Below are positions 1-8,081 of a stretch of DNA of 64,000 nt, in pieces. The notes beneath the pieces were generated by a model, which saw only the letters and a program-made list of their open reading frames with translations, was not told the origin of the DNA and searched no databases. A program made the translations under genes and the position numbers. The stretch spans positions 2,701,501 to 2,765,500 of the forward strand of contig NZ_CP132542.1 of NCBI RefSeq assembly GCF_030845175.1. The letters run 5' to 3'. This DNA comes from Coralliovum pocilloporae (GTDB lineage: Bacteria; Pseudomonadota; Alphaproteobacteria; Rhizobiales; Cohaesibacteraceae). Positions within the stretch are counted from its first letter, which is position 1. Each line of letters begins with the position of its first letter.

Positions 1-447
1 GACCAGATCATAGAACCGCTTCTGGATTGCCCGGCCTGGCCCGTGGGCAACCGGCGGGCCGCCGAGATGGTCTCTCGCCTTGGCCTCCAGAATGCGTTCC
101 GCAAATTCACTCTTTTGCGTGACAGACCAGACAGCGATGCCTGGTCTCACTGGTATGAGGCGGCAGGGCTGCCCTTCAGGAGCAGGGCCGATACGCTCAT
201 TATTCCCGATCCCAATGTCCGTGTGCAGGCCGTGATTGACGGGCAGGGGGTGGCCCTGAATGATGCTCTGGTCGCGCGTGAGCTGGAGGACGGAACCCTT
301 ACCCGCCTCTCCGATATTCAGGCACCGGGTTATGGCTATTTTCTTGCGTACCCGGGAGGAGGCCTGACAGAAGCCGCCACAGCCTTTGCTGACTGGTTGC
401 GACAGGTCATAGAGCAGGGCTATAATTCAGGAATCAGGCGTGTTTGA
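1..447 (+). CDS. LysR-family transcriptional regulator, C-terminal part
   Basis: The reading frame is open from the first base, so the 5' end, including the DNA-binding helix-turn-helix, lies outside the window. The visible 148 residues look like the second half of a LysR effector-binding domain. They include a segment on loss of position-dependent silence (QAVIDGQGVALND) and the closing pattern 'YFLAYP ... A..F.DWL', which is common in GcvA-like regulators. The target and effector cannot be told from this part. The gene ends before a stem-loop that probably terminates it. Confidence 0.8.
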   Translation, partial: DQIIEPLLDCPAWPVGNRRAAEMVSRLGLQNAFRKFTLLRDRPDSDAWSHWYEAAGLPFRSRADTLIIPDPNVRVQAVIDGQGVALNDALVARELEDGTLTRLSDIQAPGYGYFLAYPGGGLTEAATAFADWLRQVIEQGYNSGIRRV

Positions 448-474
448 GGGTCGGAAGTGGCCGCAAGAATCGCG

Positions 475-523
475 AAAAAAATGAGAAAAAGGAGGGCTGT
501 TTTGAAGGGTTTTTCTCATTTTG
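475..523 (+). terminator. Probable terminator hairpin after the LysR gene
   Basis: The sequence has complementary arms AATGAGAAAAA and TTTTTCTCATT around a short loop, starting about 30 bases after the LysR stop. The arms are AT-rich, so the hairpin is weaker than a classical GC-rich terminator. The rest of the roughly 320-base gap up to the next gene holds nothing else I recognise. Confidence 0.45.
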
Positions 524-767
524 ACTCCAGTAGAAACGGTCAATTCCTTTTTAATTTCAAGGAATTAACCGAGTATCTACTGTAGCAGATCAGAAAATAC
601 GGTCCAACCGCAACGTATCCGGCTTCCCGGCCTGTGGCTGCTGAAGAAGGAGATTTGAAGCTGTGAAGGTGGGCCTGCTATCGTTGCTGACTGCCCTATC
701 AATTCATCACGATACGCATTATCCATGAAAGGGCTTTCCTGTCCTGATGGCGAATCGAGATGATTGA

Positions 768-2330
768 ATGGCGAAGAAGTCTGTGTCCCTGGATCGCGAT
801 CTGAAAAAGGCTGCAAAGCTTGCAGCGGGTGGGCAGATTGACGAGGCCAGGGTGCTCTATCAGGCCTTGATTGACCGCTTTCCTGAAAACCGGCGTGCCC
901 GGGAGGGTCTCAAACGCTTGAGCGGGCCGCAGGCATCGTTTCTCGACCAGATGAATGATCTGATCCGGCGCTATAAGGGCGGAGAGATTGACGAACCTCT
1001 GAACGAGGCCCTGTCCCTTCAGGCCACAATGCCGGAGCAGCCGGATCTGCAGACTCTTATCGGGGCGCTTTATGCTGCCAGACATGAGCATGAACAGGCT
1101 ATTCAGTACTACAGAACGTCGCTGGCCCTGAACCCGGATCAGCCCAATACTCTGAACAATCTGGGTAATGCCCTTGGCGCGGTGGGCCTTCATGAGAAGG
1201 CCGTTGAAGCCTATGTCCATGCGATCCATCAGGTGCCCGACCGGGCTGAAACTCATAACAACCTCGGTGCCGCTCTCAAGGCAATGGGGCGGTTCACGGA
1301 TGCAGCCCAGAGCTATATCTCTGCCATAAAACTGAAGCCGGACTATGCCGAAGCTCACCTCAATCTCGGGATTGTGCTGATGAGCCTTGGGCATTTTGAA
1401 GAGGGGCGCGAGCACTACGAATGGCGCATGGCACCGCAGAACTCCAGTCAGACGAGTAAGCCTCCCAGGCTCACATGCCCTGCCTGGCCCACTTCAAACC
1501 CGGCCCAGTCCCTGTTTGTCTGGCCTGAGCAGGGTATCGGCGATGAGGTGATGTTTGCAGCGCTTCTGCCTGCGTTGCAGGCACTGATCTCCGGACCGAT
1601 AACGGTTGCAGCGGACCCGCGCTTTGCCCCTCTGCTGGCCCGATCCTTCCCGGATATCAATGTGGTTCTGCGCGATGGCGCAGGGGCATATGACGGGCTT
1701 GAACCCAAGCCGGATGCCATGATCGCCATGGGGTCTCTGCCAAGGCTGATGGGGCAGTTGAAGAGATCGGTGAAGGGAGCGCCCTATCTTGTGGTGGATG
1801 AGGCTTGTCGTGCCTTGTGGCAGGAACGGCTAAGCGCCTTACCCCGAAAGCCGAATATCGGCTTATCCTGGCGGGGAGGGGCTGCAACCACTTTTTCCCG
1901 GGCACGCTCGATTGATCTGCAGGACCTGGCTCCTGTCCTGTCTCTTGATGCCAACTTCATCAACCTGCAATACGGCTCTCACGATGATGAAATCGCGTCA
2001 GTATCCAAGGCGCTTGGCATCACCATTTACGATTGGGATGATGTAGACCCTCTGACTGACCTTGAGAGTTTCGCCGCGCAGATTGCATCGCTCGATCTTG
2101 TGGTCAGTGTCGATAATTCAACGGTGCATTTTGCCGGAGCCCTCGGGACGGAGTGCTTTGTTCTTCAGCCCTTTGTGCCGAACTGGCGGTGGCTGCCCCT
2201 TGGACAGGCCCCCGACTGGTACGGAAAAACGTTCCGCTTCTTCCAGCAGTCTGACCGGGACAGATGGGATACCCCGATCCTGACCGCGGCGCATGCTGTT
2301 CAGGAGTTTCTGGCGTCACGCCCCACGTAA
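768..2330 (+). CDS. TPR protein with C-terminal glycosyltransferase-9-like domain
   Basis: A 520-residue protein. Roughly residues 10-210 are tetratricopeptide repeats, visible as repeated 'NNLG.AL...G....A...Y..AI...P' blocks. Residues about 240-515 resemble the heptosyltransferase-like (GT9-type) fold: an early FVWPEQGIGDEVMFA segment, a middle GLSWRGG, and a late DLVVSVDNSTVHFAGALG followed by a P-x-W-R-W segment. Such fusions are usually cytoplasmic and linked to glycan or protein glycosylation. The substrate is unknown. The ATG follows a short leaderless stretch without a strong ribosome-binding site. Confidence 0.75.
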   Translation: MAKKSVSLDRDLKKAAKLAAGGQIDEARVLYQALIDRFPENRRAREGLKRLSGPQASFLDQMNDLIRRYKGGEIDEPLNEALSLQATMPEQPDLQTLIGALYAARHEHEQAIQYYRTSLALNPDQPNTLNNLGNALGAVGLHEKAVEAYVHAIHQVPDRAETHNNLGAALKAMGRFTDAAQSYISAIKLKPDYAEAHLNLGIVLMSLGHFEEGREHYEWRMAPQNSSQTSKPPRLTCPAWPTSNPAQSLFVWPEQGIGDEVMFAALLPALQALISGPITVAADPRFAPLLARSFPDINVVLRDGAGAYDGLEPKPDAMIAMGSLPRLMGQLKRSVKGAPYLVVDEACRALWQERLSALPRKPNIGLSWRGGAATTFSRARSIDLQDLAPVLSLDANFINLQYGSHDDEIASVSKALGITIYDWDDVDPLTDLESFAAQIASLDLVVSVDNSTVHFAGALGTECFVLQPFVPNWRWLPLGQAPDWYGKTFRFFQQSDRDRWDTPILTAAHAVQEFLASRPT

Positions 2331-2366
2331 TGGGGCCTGCCTCTTGGCTATCCCGAGTATTTGAGA

Positions 2367-2993
2367 CTAATCAGCAACCGAAATCATATCCAGCTTGTGC
2401 AGCAGGCCGACCCGGTTGGACACGCCATATTTCCGGAACAGGGTCGACAGGTGATTTTTCACGGTCGGCAGGGCAATGCCCAGATCGGAGGCGATCTGCT
2501 TGTTGGACTTGCCTTCAGCCAGCAGGGTCAGGATCTGCCGCTGTCGTTCAGGCATGGTGGTGACGTCCGGTTTCTGCATATCGATTGAGACGTTGCCATG
2601 GCCGATAATGGTGGGACTGATGAAACGCCCGCCACGTTCTGCGGCACGAATGGCAAACAGCAGATCCTCAAACGCATCCTGTTTCAGCGCGTAACCATCA
2701 GCACCGGCCTGCATGGCCCGCTCCACAGTGGGCTGGTCTCCGTGCATGGATAGAACAATGAGAATGAGAGCGGGAAACCGGTCTTTCAGCGTGCTGATCA
2801 CATCAAACGTCATCCGCCCCTCAATAGACAGGTCCATGAGGACAACATCAGCCTTTTTCTGCTGAATGACCTGGTGGAGGCGGGACGGTTCTCCAAGACT
2901 GGCGGTAAACTCGTCCTGAGCTGAACGATCGATCAGAGCCTCAAGGCCTTCCCGAAAAATGGGATGATCATCAACCAGAACAATGCGTGCCAT
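2367..2993 (-). CDS. LuxR/FixJ-type two-component response regulator
   Basis: An N-terminal receiver domain (starting ARIVLVDDHPIFREGLEAL, with the phospho-acceptor aspartate in VVLMDLS and the switch lysine in ALKQDAF) is followed by a LuxR-type helix-turn-helix (about the last 65 residues: LAEGKSNKQIASDLGIALPTVKNHL). I start at the ATG giving MARIVLVDDHP. A longer frame adds 19 residues with no receiver homology. No histidine kinase lies next to it, so it is an orphan here. It converges with the TPR gene. Confidence 0.9.
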   Translation of the reverse strand: MARIVLVDDHPIFREGLEALIDRSAQDEFTASLGEPSRLHQVIQQKKADVVLMDLSIEGRMTFDVISTLKDRFPALILIVLSMHGDQPTVERAMQAGADGYALKQDAFEDLLFAIRAAERGGRFISPTIIGHGNVSIDMQKPDVTTMPERQRQILTLLAEGKSNKQIASDLGIALPTVKNHLSTLFRKYGVSNRVGLLHKLDMISVAD

Positions 2994-3293
2994 GTGCGAC
3001 CGGAGACTCCTGAATGGTTTCCTGAGCATATCCGGTCTTTGTCGGGTCAAGTGGCTCAGGAAAGACCGGATATGCTCTCACCATTCGAGCGGAGAAGGAG
3101 GCCCTGTGTCAAGAGGGGCAGGTGGTGAGTTCTACAGTGAAGGAAGGATACCCTGCTGAGACGAGGTGCTCCGTACGATTGGTCAAAAAGTACGAACGGA
3201 CCGACATGGAAAAGACGGCGTGCTGCGCACATCTTGGGGAAACACCGCTGATGAGAGCGGACAATGAACCAACACGGAGAGGGAGTGCGTCCC

Positions 3294-3668
3294 ATGTCTA
3301 TTCGTTTTGTCACAAAACAGATTCATGCCTATCTCGACTACCCGGTGGCCCTGGCTCTGATGGGACTGCCGTTCATTCTTCAGCTTGGCAGTTCAAATGA
3401 GCTTGCCCTGTGGCTGTCAGTGGTCACCGGCTTTGCAGCCCTGCTGCTGACCATTCTGACGGACCATCATCTCGGCGTCATTCGGGTCTTGCCCTATTCA
3501 CTCCATCTGGCCGTTGACCTGGCTGTTGGTGTGGTCTTCGCCCTGGCGCCGTTCATCCTCGGCTTTGAAGGTATTGACGCCATCTACTACTGGGCTAATG
3601 GCATCGCTGTGCTGTGTGTTGTCAGCCTTCACAAGCCCGAAGATGAAGCCGTTGGCCAAATGGCTTAA
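3294..3668 (+). CDS. Small integral membrane protein, SPW-repeat-like
   Basis: About 124 residues with four hydrophobic segments. The final part, LAPFILGFEGIDAIYYWANG, resembles the W/PF.LGF pattern of SPW-repeat membrane proteins, a family of unknown function. The start is set at the ATG after GGAGAGGGAG. An upstream in-frame ATG would make that ribosome-binding site part of the coding region. Nothing around it suggests a partner. Confidence 0.65.
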   Translation: MSIRFVTKQIHAYLDYPVALALMGLPFILQLGSSNELALWLSVVTGFAALLLTILTDHHLGVIRVLPYSLHLAVDLAVGVVFALAPFILGFEGIDAIYYWANGIAVLCVVSLHKPEDEAVGQMA

Positions 3669-3706
3669 GGCTTCTGGCAGACTATCCCGGACTGATGTCC
3701 GGGGTG

Positions 3707-3741
3707 TGGGGGGCGGCCTTTCGGGGTCGCCCTTTTTGGTG
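3707..3741 (+). terminator. Rho-independent terminator
   Basis: A GC-rich stem (GGGCGGCC ... GGTCGCCC) followed directly by a run of T lies about 40 bases after the small membrane-protein gene. It separates that gene from the convergent exporter gene. Confidence 0.75.
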
Positions 3742-3750
3742 TGAGGCGTG

Positions 3751-4626
3751 TCACAAGGCCGGTTTCTGCCGCCAGCTTCTGAAAACAAGATAGAGCCCGC
3801 TTGCAACAATCAGCAGGCTTCCGAGGACTGTCAGAACATCGGGCCTTTCGCCAAAAACAACCATGGCCAGAATGGCGGCAAACAGAAGCCGCGTATAACG
3901 GAAAGGGGTGACGACAGAAACATCACCCGTCCGCATGGCCACAGTCAGACAGGAATAGGCCACAACGCCAATCGCGGCAGCAGCACTGACCTGCAACCAG
4001 GGTGTCAGAGGCAGGGCAAACTGAAGCGGTGTATCAGAGCTGAGCTGAAGTATGAGCCCTGCAACAACGAGCATCAGAAAGCCATAGGTTCCCAGCTGCG
4101 CGTTTGACATGGTCATCGGGCTGGCACGTGTGGCGAGATCCCGACCGGCAAACCCCAATGTGCCAAGAAGAGCAAAGAGCGAGGCAGGCTCAAAACTGCC
4201 AAAGCCGGGGCGCAGGATCATCAGGACACCGGCAAAGCCCAGAATAATACACAGCCAGCGTTGGAGCCCGACGCGTTCGCCGAAGAAGACCATGGCCCCG
4301 AGCGTGACAAACAGGGGAGCAGCCTGAAGAATGGCAGACGTGCTGGACAGTGGCGTCAGCGCCAGAGCCAGCCCGAAAAACAGCCGCCCGGCAATCTCAC
4401 AGAGAGAGCGGAGGAGAAGCGTCCTGCCCATAAAGGCGGAATGCAGGACGGCCTCCTTGCGCAGGACGCTCCAGAGACCAAAGACCAGCCCGCCCAGTGC
4501 TCCGAACAGGATCAACGCCTGTCCCACCGGCATGCTGACTGTTGCCGCCTTGAAGAACATGTCCTCAAGGCTGAAGGCGGCCATGGCCGCAATCATGAAC
4601 AGGCTGCCGCGAATGTTATCTGGCAC
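3751..4626 (-). CDS. EamA/DMT-family permease
   Basis: A 291-residue protein with about ten hydrophobic segments arranged as two homologous halves, as in drug/metabolite exporters of the EamA family. Typical features are an N-terminal segment ending in an acidic residue and the second-half 'FGERPDVLTVLGSLLIVASGLYL' type ending (FGER motif twice, once in each half). Located in the inner membrane. The substrate cannot be read from sequence. It is one of three such exporters in the window. Confidence 0.88.
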   Translation of the reverse strand: MPDNIRGSLFMIAAMAAFSLEDMFFKAATVSMPVGQALILFGALGGLVFGLWSVLRKEAVLHSAFMGRTLLLRSLCEIAGRLFFGLALALTPLSSTSAILQAAPLFVTLGAMVFFGERVGLQRWLCIILGFAGVLMILRPGFGSFEPASLFALLGTLGFAGRDLATRASPMTMSNAQLGTYGFLMLVVAGLILQLSSDTPLQFALPLTPWLQVSAAAAIGVVAYSCLTVAMRTGDVSVVTPFRYTRLLFAAILAMVVFGERPDVLTVLGSLLIVASGLYLVFRSWRQKPAL

Positions 4627-4711
4627 GGGAAACTCACCGGAGTATTGAGAGGGCGGTTTAAAGCTCTGTTATCAATACCGGTTTTTGGGATTTTGGCCAG
4701 CCAGAAAGATT

Positions 4712-4819
4712 ACAACGTGCTTCTGAGAAGTTGATAGACTTTTCAGATAAAAGCTCGCACAAAAACAAATTCTTGAAGCGCCACTACCAGTTCAGGTTAA
4801 AGGTCTGGTGCTTTAATAC
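4712..4819 (-). repeat. Dispersed ~108-bp repeat, copy 1
   Basis: Read on the minus strand, this stretch begins TTAAAGCACCAGAC and ends near TCTCAGAAGCACG. It matches position 36243-36352 on the plus strand over about 108 bases with scattered differences. It lies in the gap between the EamA gene and a small secreted protein. Function unknown. It has no open frame of its own. Confidence 0.75.
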
Positions 4820-4828
4820 CCCAGAAAG

Positions 4829-5218
4829 TCAGGCACAGCCCGGCCTGGGTGACCAGGATAGGTCCAGGATTCGGGTAATTTCGAACGTTGCCGGATAATC
4901 TGCTGCAAACCCGTCTGCACTCTTGCCGTGATTGATGGCTTCAATCTCCACATAGAATTCCTGGTATGGGCCTCTCTGGAATGTCGAATACTCACCGACA
5001 TGTTGCAGGACATTGCTGATCAGTTTGTCCGGGCTTGTCGCCCAGTACGTTTCTGTCTCCCCGCATTGGCGGAAGGAATAGGCTTCATGGCCCCAGACGT
5101 AGTAGCCTTGCAGTATCTTTTTCTCTCCCACCGGCATGATATCCGGAGCTTTGGCGATAGAGGGCGTTGCGAGGCCGGCAATAAACAGGCTGGCGACAAA
5201 ATGTTTAATGAATTTCAT
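4829..5218 (-). CDS. Small secreted protein of unknown function
   Basis: A 129-residue protein with a clear signal peptide (MKFIKHFVASLFIAGLATPSIA, cleavage probably after SIA). The mature part is about 107 residues with two cysteines, one in FRQCGETE and one near the C-terminus, that could form a disulphide. I do not recognise the family. It is on the same strand as, and downstream of, the sialidase gene, about 116 bases away. Confidence 0.65.
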   Translation of the reverse strand: MKFIKHFVASLFIAGLATPSIAKAPDIMPVGEKKILQGYYVWGHEAYSFRQCGETETYWATSPDKLISNVLQHVGEYSTFQRGPYQEFYVEIEAINHGKSADGFAADYPATFEITRILDLSWSPRPGCA

Positions 5219-5334
5219 GATCTTAATCCATCTCTGAAATGCAATAGAGAACGTATGCAGAATAAAAATATCTTCAGTACTCAGTCATTAGGCCGAGCAT
5301 CATGTCTGTGGCAAAGCGTCATAAATATGACGCT

Positions 5335-7209
5335 CTACCGTTTGCCGCCTTTCACCCACTCCGGTGTAAACGTGGCGAACAGAATGGCCTGTTTGGAATC
5401 AAACTGGGAAATCGTTCCTTCGTAAAGCACCCCGATGCCACCGTTCTTTGTGGCGATTGAATCAGAGTAAGCGGTACTGCGTGCTCTGATCCTGCGGGAA
5501 TATGCCCATGTCTGGCCTTCATCCTCCGATATCCGGACGGTGAGGTTTCTCCGGTGTTTGGTATGGGCCGGGTTGACGAATACAAGCATGGATGTCTGCC
5601 TCCGGGCGTAATCTCCTCCCTTTTGCAGGCTTTTTCCCTGACGCTGCTTGGGCCAGGAATAGCGGGAGAAGCTGCCATGACTTCGAGACGAGGGCAGGGA
5701 CTTGTCAGGTGTTGCACGGGACAGGTTCGACATGTCTCTTGCAATGGAAACACGTCTGCTGAATGGCTTGCGGTCACCAACACGGCGAGAGTTGACCAGT
5801 ATCGAGCCGTCGAGCAGCTCCACAGCCTGAGACTCGCTGACACCACCATTGGGCGTTGGTTTGCCAAGACGCCAGCGTTTGCCATTGTTATCACTGAAAG
5901 CCAGGCTGACCCGTGATTTCGCCTTGGGTCCATTGTTGTGATAGGTCGGGATGATAAGGCGGCCATTGCTGGCCTTCAGACCATGGCCAGGACCATGGGA
6001 ATAGAACCGCCACTTGGGTTTCTTGACCTGTTTTGTGATGTTTTTGGGAGCGCTCCAGCTCTTGCCTTCATTTTTCGAGCTTACGATCCACGATGTCCTG
6101 AGAGCCGCGCCACGTGTGACCGCCTTCTGGCTGTTGTTGAAGCTGTATTGAGAGGTGGAGACATTGAACATGATATGCACACGTCCCCGTTTGTCGACGA
6201 CCGGCACAGGATTGTTGACGGCAACCCAGTCACCAAGAGCCATCGCGGTGAAATCACCATGCTTGTAGCTGACGACAACCTGCTCCTTGGACCAGTGCTT
6301 GCCGTTATCTTTTGAATAGGCCGCAACAATATCAATCTTGCCATGATCGGAGCACAGCTTCCCCCAATACCCATGACGGCGCTCGGCCAGCGCCATGAGT
6401 TTGCCAGATGGAAGGCGGGAAATGGCCGGGATACGATAGCAATGCTGGTCGGTGCGGCGGAAAACAACGCTTTCGCGAAACCGTGCCTTCGGGCTCTTGA
6501 CGATCTGGCGAGCCCCAGCCTTGCGGAGCTTTTTGATCTGTTTTGTTGTCAGACGGGCCTTGTAGATCCTGAGGCTGGCGATACGGCCTTTGAACAGCTG
6601 CCTGTCGGCATGTTTGGTATCAGGATTGCTGGCATATCCGATACGCAGGGGCTGGGGAGACTGGATAATCCGGTTTGAAAGGCGGTTGGATACGGCCCCT
6701 CCGCCCCCATCTGCTGATGGTTTGCCACGGCCATCCAGATAGAGCCTGACCTGGCCTTTTGCCCGGTCAATGACACCAACCACATGGTGCCATTTGTTGA
6801 GCTTGTAGGGTTGTTTCTGCGCGGCGGTTTTCCTGTCATTGGTGGTCACGCGGAAAATCAGCTTGCCGTCGTTGAGGAAAAACCGCCAGCCATGATGCTT
6901 GCTGAAATAATTCCCTTTGGAGAGAAGCGCACCATCCGCATCTGACTTGGCCTTGAACCAGAAACTGATGCTGTAATCCCCGTCAGCCGGTTCATCGTCC
7001 CTTGTCAGAGGATAGATCATACCATCACCGGGTGCGTTAAAATGGGTATTGAATGGCCGGTGGAAGACAAAATCCCTGAGGGAGGCGGAATATGCCGGCA
7101 GGGTGAGTGTAAGAAGCAAGAGTAGAGAAAAGACTGTTTTCAAAGAGCGCACGGTCAATATCCCTGATTTGAAAGGCCTGGGGCTGATAAAGGTTGGATT
7201 ATAACCCAT
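5335..7209 (-). CDS. Secreted exo-sialidase (GH33-like) with N-terminal LamG-like domain
   Basis: About 624 residues. A hydrophobic export signal (FSLLLLLTLTLPAYSA) is followed by a concanavalin/LamG-like carbohydrate-binding domain (about residues 55-225) and then a sialidase propeller. The propeller shows the YRIP arginine motif, four Asp-boxes (YSKDNGKHW, SSKNEGKSW, FSDNNGKRW, ISEDEGQTW), an ESQAVEL glutamate segment and a late AYSDS/YEG segment that could carry the catalytic Tyr/Glu. The probable role is release of sialic or related nonulosonic acids outside the cell. The start is uncertain: an ATG at 7209 gives a long n-region, and a GTG at 7152 gives a compact signal peptide. No sialic-acid catabolism genes are nearby. 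Confidence 0.85.
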   Translation of the reverse strand: MGYNPTFISPRPFKSGILTVRSLKTVFSLLLLLTLTLPAYSASLRDFVFHRPFNTHFNAPGDGMIYPLTRDDEPADGDYSISFWFKAKSDADGALLSKGNYFSKHHGWRFFLNDGKLIFRVTTNDRKTAAQKQPYKLNKWHHVVGVIDRAKGQVRLYLDGRGKPSADGGGGAVSNRLSNRIIQSPQPLRIGYASNPDTKHADRQLFKGRIASLRIYKARLTTKQIKKLRKAGARQIVKSPKARFRESVVFRRTDQHCYRIPAISRLPSGKLMALAERRHGYWGKLCSDHGKIDIVAAYSKDNGKHWSKEQVVVSYKHGDFTAMALGDWVAVNNPVPVVDKRGRVHIMFNVSTSQYSFNNSQKAVTRGAALRTSWIVSSKNEGKSWSAPKNITKQVKKPKWRFYSHGPGHGLKASNGRLIIPTYHNNGPKAKSRVSLAFSDNNGKRWRLGKPTPNGGVSESQAVELLDGSILVNSRRVGDRKPFSRRVSIARDMSNLSRATPDKSLPSSRSHGSFSRYSWPKQRQGKSLQKGGDYARRQTSMLVFVNPAHTKHRRNLTVRISEDEGQTWAYSRRIRARSTAYSDSIATKNGGIGVLYEGTISQFDSKQAILFATFTPEWVKGGKR

Positions 7210-7281
7210 CAGGCTTTTCAGCAAAGACTGGATAAACCTCTGGGTCCTGATCCGGGGAGCCAGATGACCTGTTGACAGGGA

Positions 7282-7731
7282 TTATCCGGGCATACTCTCC
7301 AGCCGCATGTCCACATGTGGAATGCCATCCTCGTCATACACCTCAGAGATGGCCTTGAAACCAAGCCCGCCATAAAACCCGGCCAGATGGGCTTGAGCCT
7401 GCAGCAGGATCGGGCGTCCCGGATTTGTCCCGGTCAGGTCATCAAGTGCCTTTTGCATCAGCTTTTGGCCGAGCTTCTCACCACGCGCGTCCGGATGAAC
7501 CACCACACGACCGATCCAGAGCCCGTCAAGTGCATCCCTGACCCGGAGATAGGCAAGCGGCGGCATGCTGTCACCCTCCAGCAGAAGCAGATGCCGGGCA
7601 TTCTGGTCAGCGTCATCCAGTTCCGGATAAAAACATCGCTGCTCAAGGATGAAAACATCAAAGCGCAGCTTCAGCGTGGCGTAGAGCTCTGCCGTGGTGA
7701 AATCCTCAAACTGCTTCCAGATGAACCGCAT
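7282..7731 (-). CDS. ElaA-type GNAT N-acetyltransferase
   Basis: A 149-residue acetyltransferase. It opens with the ElaA-like F....LY..LKLRFDVFILEQ.C.Y.ELD..D segment, and the acetyl-CoA loop is WIGRVVVHPDARGEKLGQKLM. The ATG chosen gives MRFIWKQF and follows AGGACAGG. A longer frame adds 19 residues without GNAT character. The acceptor substrate is unknown. Confidence 0.85.
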   Translation of the reverse strand: MRFIWKQFEDFTTAELYATLKLRFDVFILEQRCFYPELDDADQNARHLLLLEGDSMPPLAYLRVRDALDGLWIGRVVVHPDARGEKLGQKLMQKALDDLTGTNPGRPILLQAQAHLAGFYGGLGFKAISEVYDEDGIPHVDMRLESMPG

Positions 7732-7943
7732 GACCTGTCCTGAACGTTGCAATATGAACAGGCAGGGTAGGGGGATTGAGCAAGGCACTCAAGACTCGAT
7801 GGATCTGAATTCTGCCTATAAATTTTTATTTTCAATGATAATTATTTAGGGGGTTTTAACTGAAATTAACTCATTTTTTGTTAATTAATGATGTATCTGA
7901 AACGATATCAGAGCATCGCTGTTGAACTCGGGGGATAAAGATT

Positions 7944-8081
7944 ATGAGACTGTTCCGGTTCTCAGACCTTAAAACAAAAGCAAAGGTATTGGTTGGTGTT
8001 TGTGCGCCGCTGGTTCTTCTTGCGCTGATTGGCGCTGTATCGATTTTCAGCATTGACCGGATTGCCGGGACGAACAAGTGA
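7944..8081 (+). other. Severed N-terminus of the chemoreceptor gene (in-frame TGA at 8079-8081)
   Basis: An ATG at 7944 opens 45 codons (MRLFRFSDLKTKAKVLVG..., including the first transmembrane segment LVLLALIGAVSIFSI) in the same frame as the receptor that follows. The frame meets TGA exactly where the protein's second sensory repeat has TGG (KWVEHT against K-stop-VDHT). This is best explained as a TGG-to-TGA change, or a sequencing error, that cuts off the first membrane helix. Confidence 0.75.

Noticed and set aside
699..1415. 238-codon minus-strand frame
   Set aside because: It lies wholly inside the TPR/GT9-like gene and shows no domain. It is a shadow of that gene.
8079..8081. Selenocysteine or stop-codon reassignment at the TGA
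   Set aside because: No hairpin of SECIS type was apparent after it, the matching repeat has Trp rather than Cys, and many genes in the window end in TGA.
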